Assembly (NCBI GenBank): GCA_965206675.1
Contig: CBDBKL010000008.1
Location: 186,001 to 250,000 of the forward strand
Reading direction: 5' to 3'
Source: CBDBKL01 sp965206675
GTDB lineage: Bacteria; Bdellovibrionota; Bdellovibrionia; Bdellovibrionales; JAKFYE01
Length of the DNA stretch: 64,000 bases
The notes beneath the pieces were generated by a model that searched no databases, was not told where the DNA came from, and saw only the letters and a program-made list of their open reading frames with translations. Positions 1-7,870 of the stretch are shown piece by piece; position 1 is the first letter of the stretch, and each line of letters begins with the position of its first letter. Both the position numbers and the translations under genes were made by a program.

Positions 1-2
1 AG

Positions 3-1034
3 ATTTTAGCAACAGCCGCTTGTATTACTGTCCTCTTTGCTCTCTTTTCAAACGATATAACAAATAATTTTGAAATATTAGAACAGGCTTCAAAAGAGTA
101 TGAGTCAGAATTGGATTTGCTGAAACCTGAACAAAAGAAAACAATAGAAAACACTTATAATGAAGCAAAAAATTTAATGATAAGAAAAAAGTATGAATTG
201 GCAAAAGCTGAAATTGAAAAAATTCATGAAATTATACCTGAATATAGAGATTCTAAAAAAGTTGAAGAACAAATTGAGCAATTCATATTAAACAAGCAGC
301 AAAAAGCTGAAATAGATCGAATGGCTGAAGAGCAAAAGAGAGCTGAAGAAAAAGCCAAAGAAATTCTAGAAACATGTAAAGAAAAATACAATAAATCTTA
401 TGATCTAGCTTCAGCAGAAAAGTGTTTAGCTCCCTCATTAGAGTTAAACCCGGAAAGCCCCGAGGCCCAATCTCTGATTTCAAAAATTAAAGAACGGATA
501 TCCAAGCGTGAAAAAAAGCAGGCTAAAAGTGTTAAATACAAAAAGAGGGTTGCTAAAGGTAAAAAATTATTTGATAAGGCAGACGCATTGAGAAATGAAA
601 AAAAATTACTAGATGCTATTGAAGCCTATGAAACCCATATAAGCTCAAAGCATCCAGACCCTAATAAACTGAAAGAAAAGTCAAAAGAGGCTATTAGCGA
701 ATTAAAAAAAGAAATTGAAGAACAAATTCAAAAATCTATATCTCTTGCTGAAAAAGAGTATGCTAGTTCAAAACTTAAAGAAGCTATATTTAATCTTAAA
801 AGTGCTTTAGATTTAGATCCCCAACATAAAGAAGCCAGAGAACTCCTTGGGAAAGTTTCTACAGAATTGAATCAGAAAATGAAAATGCTCTATAGTGATA
901 GTGTATTAGAAGAGCATATGGGTCAGATTGAATCCGCACTAACAAAATGGAAAAAAATTAAAGATCTAGATATTACCACTGGAGATTATTATAACAAAGC
1001 GACAAGTAAATTAAGAAAGTATAGAGGAATATGA
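3..1034 (+). CDS. Coiled-coil/TPR-like membrane-anchored protein, 5' partial
   Basis: The reading frame is open from base 3, so the gene starts outside the window and the first ATG-like codons inside it are not the true start. The visible part begins with a hydrophobic stretch (about 15 residues, encoded at 3-50) that looks like a membrane segment. It is followed by about 320 residues of Lys/Glu-rich helix with TPR-like spacing (for example ALDLDPQHKEARELL near the end). Proteins of this plan in predatory deltaproteobacteria often carry an N-terminal FHA domain; that part would lie upstream and cannot be seen. The stop overlaps the next start (ATGA), so the two genes are probably translationally coupled. 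Function unknown. Confidence 0.7.
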   Translation: MLATAACITVLFALFSNDITNNFEILEQASKEYESELDLLKPEQKKTIENTYNEAKNLMIRKKYELAKAEIEKIHEIIPEYRDSKKVEEQIEQFILNKQQKAEIDRMAEEQKRAEEKAKEILETCKEKYNKSYDLASAEKCLAPSLELNPESPEAQSLISKIKERISKREKKQAKSVKYKKRVAKGKKLFDKADALRNEKKLLDAIEAYETHISSKHPDPNKLKEKSKEAISELKKEIEEQIQKSISLAEKEYASSKLKEAIFNLKSALDLDPQHKEARELLGKVSTELNQKMKMLYSDSVLEEHMGQIESALTKWKKIKDLDITTGDYYNKATSKLRKYRGI

Positions 1035-1708
1035 AATTTGAACAAAAATCTTATGTTGGAGATGAGGCAACCCGCCCCACACCAGAAATCTATTTTGATG
1101 AAAATCAAAAAGTCTTATTTATAATAACACCCTGGGGGGCAAAAACAGTTGCACAACAAGCTCTAGAAATTATTCAAGACTATTTTTTTTCAGCAAAAAC
1201 AGATAAGGAAGCAACATCACCATTTCCAAGATTAGACAGCCTATCCCCTATTTGTAATAACTTGAGAATTGCTGCTTTACTTGCCAACGAAGCTATTTTA
1301 AGAGAAAAAAATAAAGAAATCTATACAAGCGCATGTGAGATAACCCTTTGTTATTTGAAGGATGGGGAGTTTCATTTGGCTCATGTGGGTCAACCCTTTG
1401 TTTTTGTTTTTAAAAGTGGTTTGGGAGTCATTCCTATATCTCCGGGAAATGACCTCTCCACAGAGCTTAATGAAAAAAATAAGCCTATCCCTCCATTACC
1501 CTGCCGTTTAATAGGGACATGTCGAGACCCTAATATTTTCACTCAATCATTTCACATTCACGAAGATGATGCTCTTATTTTTTTAAGTAAATCTGTCCTA
1601 AATAATAAGTTTCTATCTCTTTCAGGAAAAAAAATAAGTCTTAAGAAAATGTCAGACTCTCTCAATTCTGAAGATCCCTACTGGATTGGAATGCTAACTA
1701 ACTCATAA
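1031..1708 (+). CDS. PP2C-fold protein lacking the metal ligands (probable pseudophosphatase)
   Basis: This 225-residue soluble protein follows the order of secondary-structure blocks in PP2C Ser/Thr phosphatases. The first metal motif (normally DGxGG) reads TPWG at 33-36. The GDSR block reads GQPF at 120-123, directly after ITLCYLKDGEFHLAHV. The late SDG block reads LSKS at 185-188. All three acidic metal positions are therefore replaced, which predicts no PP2C-type catalysis and perhaps a binding or scaffolding role. It overlaps the upstream coiled-coil gene by 4 bp, suggesting that the products act together. The family assignment is by eye from motif order and is inference; an unrelated alpha/beta sandwich is possible. 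Confidence 0.5.
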   Translation: MKFEQKSYVGDEATRPTPEIYFDENQKVLFIITPWGAKTVAQQALEIIQDYFFSAKTDKEATSPFPRLDSLSPICNNLRIAALLANEAILREKNKEIYTSACEITLCYLKDGEFHLAHVGQPFVFVFKSGLGVIPISPGNDLSTELNEKNKPIPPLPCRLIGTCRDPNIFTQSFHIHEDDALIFLSKSVLNNKFLSLSGKKISLKKMSDSLNSEDPYWIGMLTNS

Positions 1709-1744
1709 AAAACAATTATATGCTGTTTTAAACAATAAAATGTA

Positions 1745-1773
1745 TTTTCTTATAAGAAAAGTTTACGTATAAT
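1745..1773 (+). promoter_or_regulatory. Promoter with palindrome, probable leaderless start
   Basis: A perfect TATAAT box lies at 1768-1773, and the ATG of the radical SAM gene begins at 1780, where transcription would be expected to start. No Shine-Dalgarno sequence precedes the ATG. A perfect 16-bp palindrome, TTTTCTTATAAGAAAA, occupies 1745-1760, covering the -35 position, where no good TTGACA is present. It could be an operator or activator site. Confidence 0.5.
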
Positions 1774-1779
1774 ACATAT

Positions 1780-2592
1780 ATGCAATTTCCCCAATTAACC
1801 CCTGAATATAAAGATTATCGACAATTGACAGAGCCATGGGATGTTGTATATGGACCCTTTCACAGTCGGCGTTACGGCTCAAGCCTCGGGATTAACATTC
1901 TAGGCCAAGGTCAAAAAATTTGCTCTTTTAACTGTGCTTATTGTGAGCTTGGAAAAACAACTATCACAATGAGCACCATTAAAAAATCAACGCCCTTTTT
2001 GTCTCCAGAAAAGTTAGATGAACTTATCAGAAAGGGTATGAGAAACATTATTTCCCAAAATATTAAAATAGACGCTATATCTGTTGTTGGAAATGGGGAG
2101 CCCACTCTTTACCCTCATTTTGATGTTTTCTCAGAAAAGATAGCCCTAGCTAGGAACGAAATACTTCCCAATGTGCCTTTACTTGTATTTTCTAACTGCA
2201 CTCAATTGCACAATAGGAAAATTATAAAGGGATTAAATGTTTATGATGAAAGAATCATGAAGCTCGATGCAGGAAATGATACCCAACTAAAAAACATCAA
2301 TGCTCCATTGGTAAAAGACTCAATAAGAAAGATTATTGATAGCACCAAAAAACTAAAAAATCTTATTATTCAATCCATGTTTATTAAGGGCGTAATCAAT
2401 AATATGGAGCGCAGTGATCTAGATGATTGGATAGAGATTGTCGCTCTTATAAAGCCTAAACGAGTACAGATTTATACAGTTGAGAGAGTTCCACCTATAT
2501 CGGGAATTCAAAAACTCACTACAGATGAATTATATACCATCAAGGCACTTCTGAATAAGAAGGTTTCTATTCCAATAGATGTTATTGATTAA
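1780..2592 (+). CDS. Radical SAM protein (COG0731-like)
   Basis: This 270-residue radical SAM enzyme has the 4Fe-4S/SAM motif CSFNCAYC (Cys48, Cys52, Cys55) and a GNGEPT block near residue 103 that binds SAM. The opening (VYGPFHSRRYGSSLGINIL) is characteristic of the bacterial group often listed beside the wyosine synthase TYW1 family. Bacteria do not make wyosine, so the substrate is unknown. There is no C-terminal extra Cys cluster, which argues against a second Fe-S centre. It stands alone, 71 bp after the PP2C-like gene and convergent with the sulfatase-like gene. The start has no ribosome binding site and coincides with the predicted transcription start. Confidence 0.85.
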   Translation: MQFPQLTPEYKDYRQLTEPWDVVYGPFHSRRYGSSLGINILGQGQKICSFNCAYCELGKTTITMSTIKKSTPFLSPEKLDELIRKGMRNIISQNIKIDAISVVGNGEPTLYPHFDVFSEKIALARNEILPNVPLLVFSNCTQLHNRKIIKGLNVYDERIMKLDAGNDTQLKNINAPLVKDSIRKIIDSTKKLKNLIIQSMFIKGVINNMERSDLDDWIEIVALIKPKRVQIYTVERVPPISGIQKLTTDELYTIKALLNKKVSIPIDVID

Positions 2593-2601
2593 GAGCCTAT
2601 C

Positions 2602-4431
2602 CTAATAATACTCTTCGTTCTTTTTTAATTGTCCTTCAATTTTTTCTAATCTCCTGCTCAATATATCTTTAAGAAAACTAAATTCTGAAAATTCCAATGC
2701 AAAATCAAAATAAGTGGGTTTAAATACGCCCTTAGATCTTGTCATCCACACCTGCCCATTTATATTATTAAACTCACTCACCTTTCTATCTATTTGCAAC
2801 AACCTCCATTCTCGAATCACCCTATCAAATACTTTTGACCTATAATCACCATCTTCAAAACGTAACCAATTTACAAAATTCAAAAAGATATTGTCATTAC
2901 ATGTAGATAGATTTTCCTTTTGGAGAGGATTGGATTTATTGAGAAGATCTAGACACTCATCCTTTGGACGAGGCCCCTGTTTTCTTAAATAAAGTGACAT
3001 TTGTTGATAGAAAGAATTCTCTGTCTTCTTGCCTATTTCCTCAAGCAATTCCCAGTTTTTTTTCTTTACAGACCATAAGGCGAATCTATCAAAAAAATCA
3101 TCATACATATTTTGATAGTTTAAAATATCTTTCTGATAATCCAACTGACTCAAATATGTAGATGAGTCTCTTGTCAAAGATTGAAACATACGAACATAAT
3201 TAATGGGTAACGACGTCCATGGTTTTGCCCCTATTTCCAATAAAAAAGGTTCAAAAAGAGCAAGGTTTTTTTGTAATTCCACATCCTTTTTGAATAATTC
3301 ATTGTGTTCTAATTGATCCGTTAAGGTATTAAAAATTTTAGGATTCTCATCATAAAAAAACAAATAGTTTTGATAAACCACTGCATATCGAATATTTCCC
3401 AGTTTTTTCCAACTTGGCCACGCAGCTTCTACAATTAAAAACCTTTTATTATCTGTCTGCGCCCCTGGCTCTTTAAGAGAAGGAAGTAGGGAAAGAGATG
3501 AGGATAACCTCTTTTTTGGCTCTTCCCAATCAAGATCTAGAAAATCAAAAAGTGTCCTACCCACATCTACAAGATTGACATTAAAGTCAACTTTCCAATG
3601 CAAACCTAAATCTCTTGGAGGACGAGCTGGTTTTAGAAACAGGCTTACCCTTGTAACCTCACTGTGTAAATTTGTACCCACTAATTCATTTCTTTCGGGA
3701 TATCCATGACGGCCATTTAAACCCAATAAAACAATATGTGTTGAATCCCACAGTTTACGACTCTTCATTTCTTCAACGAAAAAGTTTAGTGAATCGTTAA
3801 GCTCCTCCAATTGACTTTCATAAGAGGCTCCTCTTTGCACTCCTAATTCTGTCAATGTAGGTACATTAGCAAACAGTGTATCGGACAAGTAAAGAACAGC
3901 AAAAAACGGATCATCTTTTACCTGCATTTGTTGCCAATTGAAAAAACGACTTATATTTGTTCGAGAAGATCTATAAAGCTGTGACAGTGATACATCTATA
4001 TTATCATCAAAAACTTCAAATCCCTGTCCCAATCCTGATCTTCGCCATATCGCTGCTCCCCCGGAAAATAATGCCGATCTGTGAGTCTGTTTTTTAGATA
4101 GTTTTTCAGCTATTGTCTCAAATCGAGAAGACAAATAGTCCCTACCATTATGCCTTAGACCTGACTCGTAGGGATATAAGCCTGTCAAAACTGAGCCCAA
4201 GGCGGCTTGACTCATCGATGAGGTGGTATAGGCGTGAGTAAATCTCACAAAATCAGAACAAATTTTTCTAAAACCATCGGCATTTGATATCTCACCATCC
4301 ACACAGCGAAGGGCTCCAAAGGGTAGGTTTTCAACCGCAATAACGACTAAAGACGGAGAAGTCTCTTTAAATAAATGACACCCATAAAACCAAGGGAGAA
4401 TGAAAAGTATAACGCCAAACAACAATCTCAT
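2602..4431 (-). CDS. Sulfatase/alkaline-phosphatase-fold lipoprotein with degraded active site
   Basis: This is a 609-residue lipoprotein: a hydrophobic leader ends in FYGC with the lipid-acceptor Cys at 18. The first half resembles the sulfatase family, with SSMSQAALGSVLTGLYP at about 71-87 aligning with the C/S-x-P-x-R nucleophile block. The Pro and Arg of that motif are Met and Gln here. The N-terminal metal-binding Asp pair is replaced (VENL at about 33-36), and the usual D-[HN]-G block reads RHG (in LNGRHGYPERN, about residue 247). Loss of several ligands suggests a non-enzymatic or altered protein. The C-terminal 250 residues match nothing I recognise. It is monocistronic and divergent from exbB. 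Confidence 0.75.
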   Translation of the reverse strand: MRLLFGVILFILPWFYGCHLFKETSPSLVVIAVENLPFGALRCVDGEISNADGFRKICSDFVRFTHAYTTSSMSQAALGSVLTGLYPYESGLRHNGRDYLSSRFETIAEKLSKKQTHRSALFSGGAAIWRRSGLGQGFEVFDDNIDVSLSQLYRSSRTNISRFFNWQQMQVKDDPFFAVLYLSDTLFANVPTLTELGVQRGASYESQLEELNDSLNFFVEEMKSRKLWDSTHIVLLGLNGRHGYPERNELVGTNLHSEVTRVSLFLKPARPPRDLGLHWKVDFNVNLVDVGRTLFDFLDLDWEEPKKRLSSSLSLLPSLKEPGAQTDNKRFLIVEAAWPSWKKLGNIRYAVVYQNYLFFYDENPKIFNTLTDQLEHNELFKKDVELQKNLALFEPFLLEIGAKPWTSLPINYVRMFQSLTRDSSTYLSQLDYQKDILNYQNMYDDFFDRFALWSVKKKNWELLEEIGKKTENSFYQQMSLYLRKQGPRPKDECLDLLNKSNPLQKENLSTCNDNIFLNFVNWLRFEDGDYRSKVFDRVIREWRLLQIDRKVSEFNNINGQVWMTRSKGVFKPTYFDFALEFSEFSFLKDILSRRLEKIEGQLKKNEEYY

Positions 4432-4494
4432 TTTTCAATACTACAACGGGACAAAAGTTTCTAACAATGACTGATTTGATATTAAGACTTATCA

Positions 4495-4508
4495 TATCTT
4501 AAAAGATA
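4495..4508. promoter_or_regulatory. Palindrome in the divergent sulfatase-like/exbB intergenic region
   Basis: A perfect 14-bp palindrome, TATCTTAAAAGATA, lies in the 169-bp gap between two divergent genes, flanked by TATCAT on the left and ATGATA on the right. It is suitable for a dimeric regulator, but AT-rich palindromes also arise by chance. Confidence 0.25.
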
Positions 4509-4550
4509 ATAAATTATGATAGAGCACTTAAATTTTCCATGCTGCGTCTC

Positions 4551-4580
4551 TTGACCTCAATAGCTAAGCATAGTGATAAT
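4551..4580 (+). promoter_or_regulatory. Sigma70-type promoter of exbB-exbD
   Basis: A TTGACC -35 box at 4551-4556 and a GATAAT -10 box at 4575-4580 are separated by 18 bp. The AGAGG ribosome binding site and the ATG at 4601 follow at suitable distance. Confidence 0.5.
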
Positions 4581-4600
4581 TACAAAAAGAGGTTAAATAT

Positions 4601-5359
4601 ATGGATATGATGAACCAAGGTTTTTCCCTAACGCAAAAGATTTTTCAGGCAGCACAAAATGGAGCCGAAATCATACTCTGGTTACTTATTATAACATCTG
4701 TTATAAGTGTAACCCTCATTATTGAACGTTATTTTACAATCAACAGTTTAAAAAGGCACAGTGAAAGAATCAATCGCAGGCTAAGAGCCATTCTCTCAAG
4801 TGGCAACTATGAAGACTTAAAAAGTATCAGCAGAGATCAGAAATCTTTAGAAGGTCGTGCTCTTCATTATGCTTTAAAGCATTATAAAAAAAATGGGGAA
4901 CAGGGAATAGAGGAAGTGATTAATTCATTTATCGTTATGGAGCGACCTCATCTTGATCGCTATTTAAACTTTTTAGCTACGGTTGGATCAAATGCACCAT
5001 TTGTTGGTCTACTTGGAACTGTTCTGGGAATTATGAAAGCTTTTAATGATTTAGGTGTTGAGCAGCAAGCTTCTGCTGTGATGACAGGTATTGCGGAAGC
5101 GTTGGTGGCCACAGCAGTTGGCTTATTTGTAGCTATTCCTGCTGTCATAGCGTTTAACCATTTTCAAAAACAAGTCAGAGGGTTATTACAAAATCTGACA
5201 GCCGTGAAGGAGTTGTGTGTGGCTTACACGAAAGGCCGTCAGACAAGTCAGTCCGTTCAAGTTCAAGCTGAAGAAACGAATGATGATATAAATCAAAATG
5301 AAGGACTTTTTCAAAAAGCGAAAAAAAAGTTCAATCTTAAAACCGATAGCGAGGATTAA
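4601..5359 (+). CDS. exbB: MotA/TolQ/ExbB proton channel protein
   Basis: This 252-residue inner-membrane protein has three hydrophobic segments at roughly 22-42, 122-145 and 165-190. The second and third carry the family signature (SNAPFVGLLGTVLGIMKAF and the Ala/Val-rich TAVGLFVAIPAVIAFN). With ExbD it forms the proton-driven motor that energises TonB- or Tol-type transport across the envelope. The start follows an AGAGG site. The C-terminal 40 residues are a charged cytoplasmic tail. The stop abuts the exbD start (TAA-ATG). TolQ is an alternative name, but no tolA/tolB/pal genes adjoin, so the ExbB-type assignment is only a preference. Confidence 0.88.
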   Translation: MDMMNQGFSLTQKIFQAAQNGAEIILWLLIITSVISVTLIIERYFTINSLKRHSERINRRLRAILSSGNYEDLKSISRDQKSLEGRALHYALKHYKKNGEQGIEEVINSFIVMERPHLDRYLNFLATVGSNAPFVGLLGTVLGIMKAFNDLGVEQQASAVMTGIAEALVATAVGLFVAIPAVIAFNHFQKQVRGLLQNLTAVKELCVAYTKGRQTSQSVQVQAEETNDDINQNEGLFQKAKKKFNLKTDSED

Positions 5360-5773
5360 ATGGGTGCTAATCTTGGAGATCATTCAGAGGGCGAGCCCAT
5401 AGCTACGATTAATGTCACTCCATTTGTTGACATTATTCTTGTTGTTCTTATTATTTTTATGGTCACCACACCCATCATTATGAAACCGAGCATAAATGTT
5501 CAATTACCAAAGGCTGCGAGTGGGGATAAGTCAACGCCTTCAATGATGAATATAACCATTACTCAAGATGGTTATATCAATCTTAATGGAGAAAGTGTGA
5601 CTGTTGATAATTTAAAAGATTTTACCTCAAATCTCCTTATTGATGATCCTGGGGTTCAAGCCATTATTTCTGCTGATGAACAGGTTGCCCATGGAAAAGT
5701 GATACAGGTGATTGATGTTGTTAAGTCTGCTGGTGTTACCAAGTTCGCCATCTCTGTCGACAATAAGAAATAA
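5360..5773 (+). CDS. exbD: ExbD/TolR family transport protein
   Basis: This 137-residue protein has a short cytoplasmic N-terminus, one membrane segment (about 24-43) and a periplasmic domain. The family's essential membrane Asp is present at position 24 in VTPFVDIILVVLIIFMVT. The periplasmic part contains the usual ITITQDGYINLNGE strand block. It starts at the first base after the exbB stop, so the pair is one operon and one complex. It converges with lipB with only 6 bp between the stops. No TonB gene is in the window. Confidence 0.9.
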   Translation: MGANLGDHSEGEPIATINVTPFVDIILVVLIIFMVTTPIIMKPSINVQLPKAASGDKSTPSMMNITITQDGYINLNGESVTVDNLKDFTSNLLIDDPGVQAIISADEQVAHGKVIQVIDVVKSAGVTKFAISVDNKK

Positions 5774-5779
5774 CTCGAT

Positions 5780-6406
5780 TCATTTTAGTTTGGAAATATG
5801 GTGCTGTAATTGAAAAACGAGGGTTTTTTGAAATTCTGACCTAGAAATCTTTTTTTCTGCTTCTGATTCTACATCTGTCATAATTTCCGAAGAAAAACCG
5901 CAAGGATTAATTCCCTGAAAAGCTTTAGGATCAAAGGAAAAGTTAATAGCTAATCCATGATATGTTGTCCAAGATTTAACGGCAATACCTATGGATGCTA
6001 TTTTTTTTTGTCCCACCCATACTCCAGTATTTTCATTACCCGTTTTAGCTTCTGAATGAATTTCAAATAATGATAATGTCTCTATGATGGCTGACTCTAA
6101 TGTTCGAACATAACCCGTAACATTACGCTGTCTCTTTTTTAAATCCAATATGGGATAAGATATAACTTGATGAGGTCCATGATAAGTGGCTCTTCCGCCT
6201 CTTTGGACTTCAACGACAGCTCCCTTCCAGCCAAAAATATCTCCCTCTTCCGTACGACGTCCTACAGTAACAACGGGAGGATGAGTACAAAGAACTAATA
6301 CTTCATCCCCTTCGCCTTTAGAGATTTTTTTTAAGTATTCTAGCTGCTTTGAAAGAGCTGTGGAATATTCTATTTGGCCCCAATCTTCTACATCAATAGC
6401 TTTCAT
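5780..6406 (-). CDS. lipB: Octanoyltransferase LipB
   Basis: LipB moves octanoyl groups from acyl carrier protein to the lipoyl domains of E2 subunits, the first step of endogenous lipoylation. The family motif RGGRATYHGPHQ is at 69-80. The catalytic pair is Lys135 (KIASIGIAV) and Cys169 (INPCGF). At 208 residues it has the normal length. It is the last gene of the lipA-E2-lpdA-lipB operon, 20 bp after lpdA, with only a weak GGTGA ribosome site. Confidence 0.95.
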   Translation of the reverse strand: MKAIDVEDWGQIEYSTALSKQLEYLKKISKGEGDEVLVLCTHPPVVTVGRRTEEGDIFGWKGAVVEVQRGGRATYHGPHQVISYPILDLKKRQRNVTGYVRTLESAIIETLSLFEIHSEAKTGNENTGVWVGQKKIASIGIAVKSWTTYHGLAINFSFDPKAFQGINPCGFSSEIMTDVESEAEKKISRSEFQKTLVFQLQHHISKLK

Positions 6407-6426
6407 AAAATATCACCAAGGAAAAT

Positions 6427-7854
6427 TCATGTCTTTTTAAGGGGTCTTTGAATTGTATGAATAGCGTGACCCAAAGCCATTTCTGCCGATTCCATAATGG
6501 TCTCACTGAGTGTTGGGTGGGGATGAATTGTGAGAGCTAAATCTTCAAGAGTGGCTCCCATTTCAATAGCCAAAGCCGCCTCACTAATAAGGTGACTGGC
6601 ATCAGGACCTACAATATGAACTCCTAAGACCACATTGTTCTCTCCATTGGCAATAACTTTCACAAACCCTTCAGCTTCCATCATAGAGACAGCTCTGCCA
6701 TTGGCTCCAAATGGAAATTTCCCTATTTTTAAATCCTTATAGCCTTTCTGTTTACACTTTTCTTCGGTCCATCCCACTGAGCTCACTTCGGGATCAGTAA
6801 AAATCACAAGAGGAACTGTTTTGGCATCATACACTCTTTTGCTTCCGGAAATAACTTCTGCAACCATGACGCCCTCATAACTGGCTTTATGTGCCAGCAT
6901 GGGTTGTCCGGCAATATCTCCTATTGCAAATATATTGGAAATACTAGAGCGTCTTTGAGAATCCGTTTCAATGAACCCCTGTTGATTAACGGCAACACCT
7001 ATTTTTTTTAAACTTATTTGATCTGAGTTTGGTTTTCTACCTACGGTAACCAATACTTTTTCAGCTTTGTAAGTTTCTACTGAACCTTTGACTTTGGCAG
7101 TCACTTCTAGCCCAGAGCCTTTCTTTTTCCACGACTGTGCCTGCGCCTCTGTTACAACCTTTACATCTAGATTTTTTAAATGTTTAAGAATTGGTCCCAT
7201 CATATCTTTTTCAACAACGCCGCTTAACAATTTATCGGTAGCCTCTAAGACCGTTACTTTTGATCCAAACTTTGCAAGATACCCCCCAATTTCAAGACCA
7301 ATATACCCTCCTCCAATAATAACAATAGATTGAGGTTTTTCTTTGAGAGCAAGGGCCCCTGTTGAAGAGAGAACATCCTTTTCATCAAACACAAAGTTGG
7401 GGATTTCAATAGGTCGAGAGCCTGTTGCTAAAATAAAATATTTTGAAGAGATTGTTTCCTTATTGTTACTCTCTGTTTCCACGACAATTTCATTTTTGGA
7501 ATGAAAATCGGCTGTCCCCTTAATCACATCTACTTTATTCGCACCAAGAAGTTGCTTCACCCCTCCGGACATTTTATCACAGACACTTTCTTTCCAGGCG
7601 TTGAGTTGTTTAAAGTTCACACTGACTTTTCCTGTGTTTATTCCCATCACTTGAGCGTCTGAATGTATCCGATGAAAAAAATGAGATGCCGTAATCATAG
7701 CCTTTGAAGGTATACACCCCACGTTCAAACAAACACCTCCAAGTGCTGCTCTTTCAATAACGGCTGTCTTAAAGCCCAATTGAGCAGAGCGAATGGCTGC
7801 AACATACCCTCCGGGGCCACCCCCAATAACACACACATCATACGAACGTTTCAC
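6427..7854 (-). CDS. lpdA: Dihydrolipoyl dehydrogenase (E3)
   Basis: This 475-residue flavoprotein reoxidises dihydrolipoamide on the E2 subunit of 2-oxoacid dehydrogenase complexes and reduces NAD+. Visible are the N-terminal FAD motif GGGPGG (11-16), the redox-active disulfide Cys42/Cys47 in GGVCLNVGCIPSK, the NAD-binding GGGYIGLEIG, and the C-terminal dimer motif HPHPTLSE with the catalytic His. It lies 16 bp after the E2 gene, so it belongs to that complex. Confidence 0.96.
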   Translation of the reverse strand: MKRSYDVCVIGGGPGGYVAAIRSAQLGFKTAVIERAALGGVCLNVGCIPSKAMITASHFFHRIHSDAQVMGINTGKVSVNFKQLNAWKESVCDKMSGGVKQLLGANKVDVIKGTADFHSKNEIVVETESNNKETISSKYFILATGSRPIEIPNFVFDEKDVLSSTGALALKEKPQSIVIIGGGYIGLEIGGYLAKFGSKVTVLEATDKLLSGVVEKDMMGPILKHLKNLDVKVVTEAQAQSWKKKGSGLEVTAKVKGSVETYKAEKVLVTVGRKPNSDQISLKKIGVAVNQQGFIETDSQRRSSISNIFAIGDIAGQPMLAHKASYEGVMVAEVISGSKRVYDAKTVPLVIFTDPEVSSVGWTEEKCKQKGYKDLKIGKFPFGANGRAVSMMEAEGFVKVIANGENNVVLGVHIVGPDASHLISEAALAIEMGATLEDLALTIHPHPTLSETIMESAEMALGHAIHTIQRPLKKT

Positions 7855-7870
7855 AATGACTCTCCTATTT

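Noticed and set aside
7088..7333. 81-codon plus-strand frame inside lpdA
   Set aside because: Antisense to a conserved gene with no ribosome site or recognisable product.
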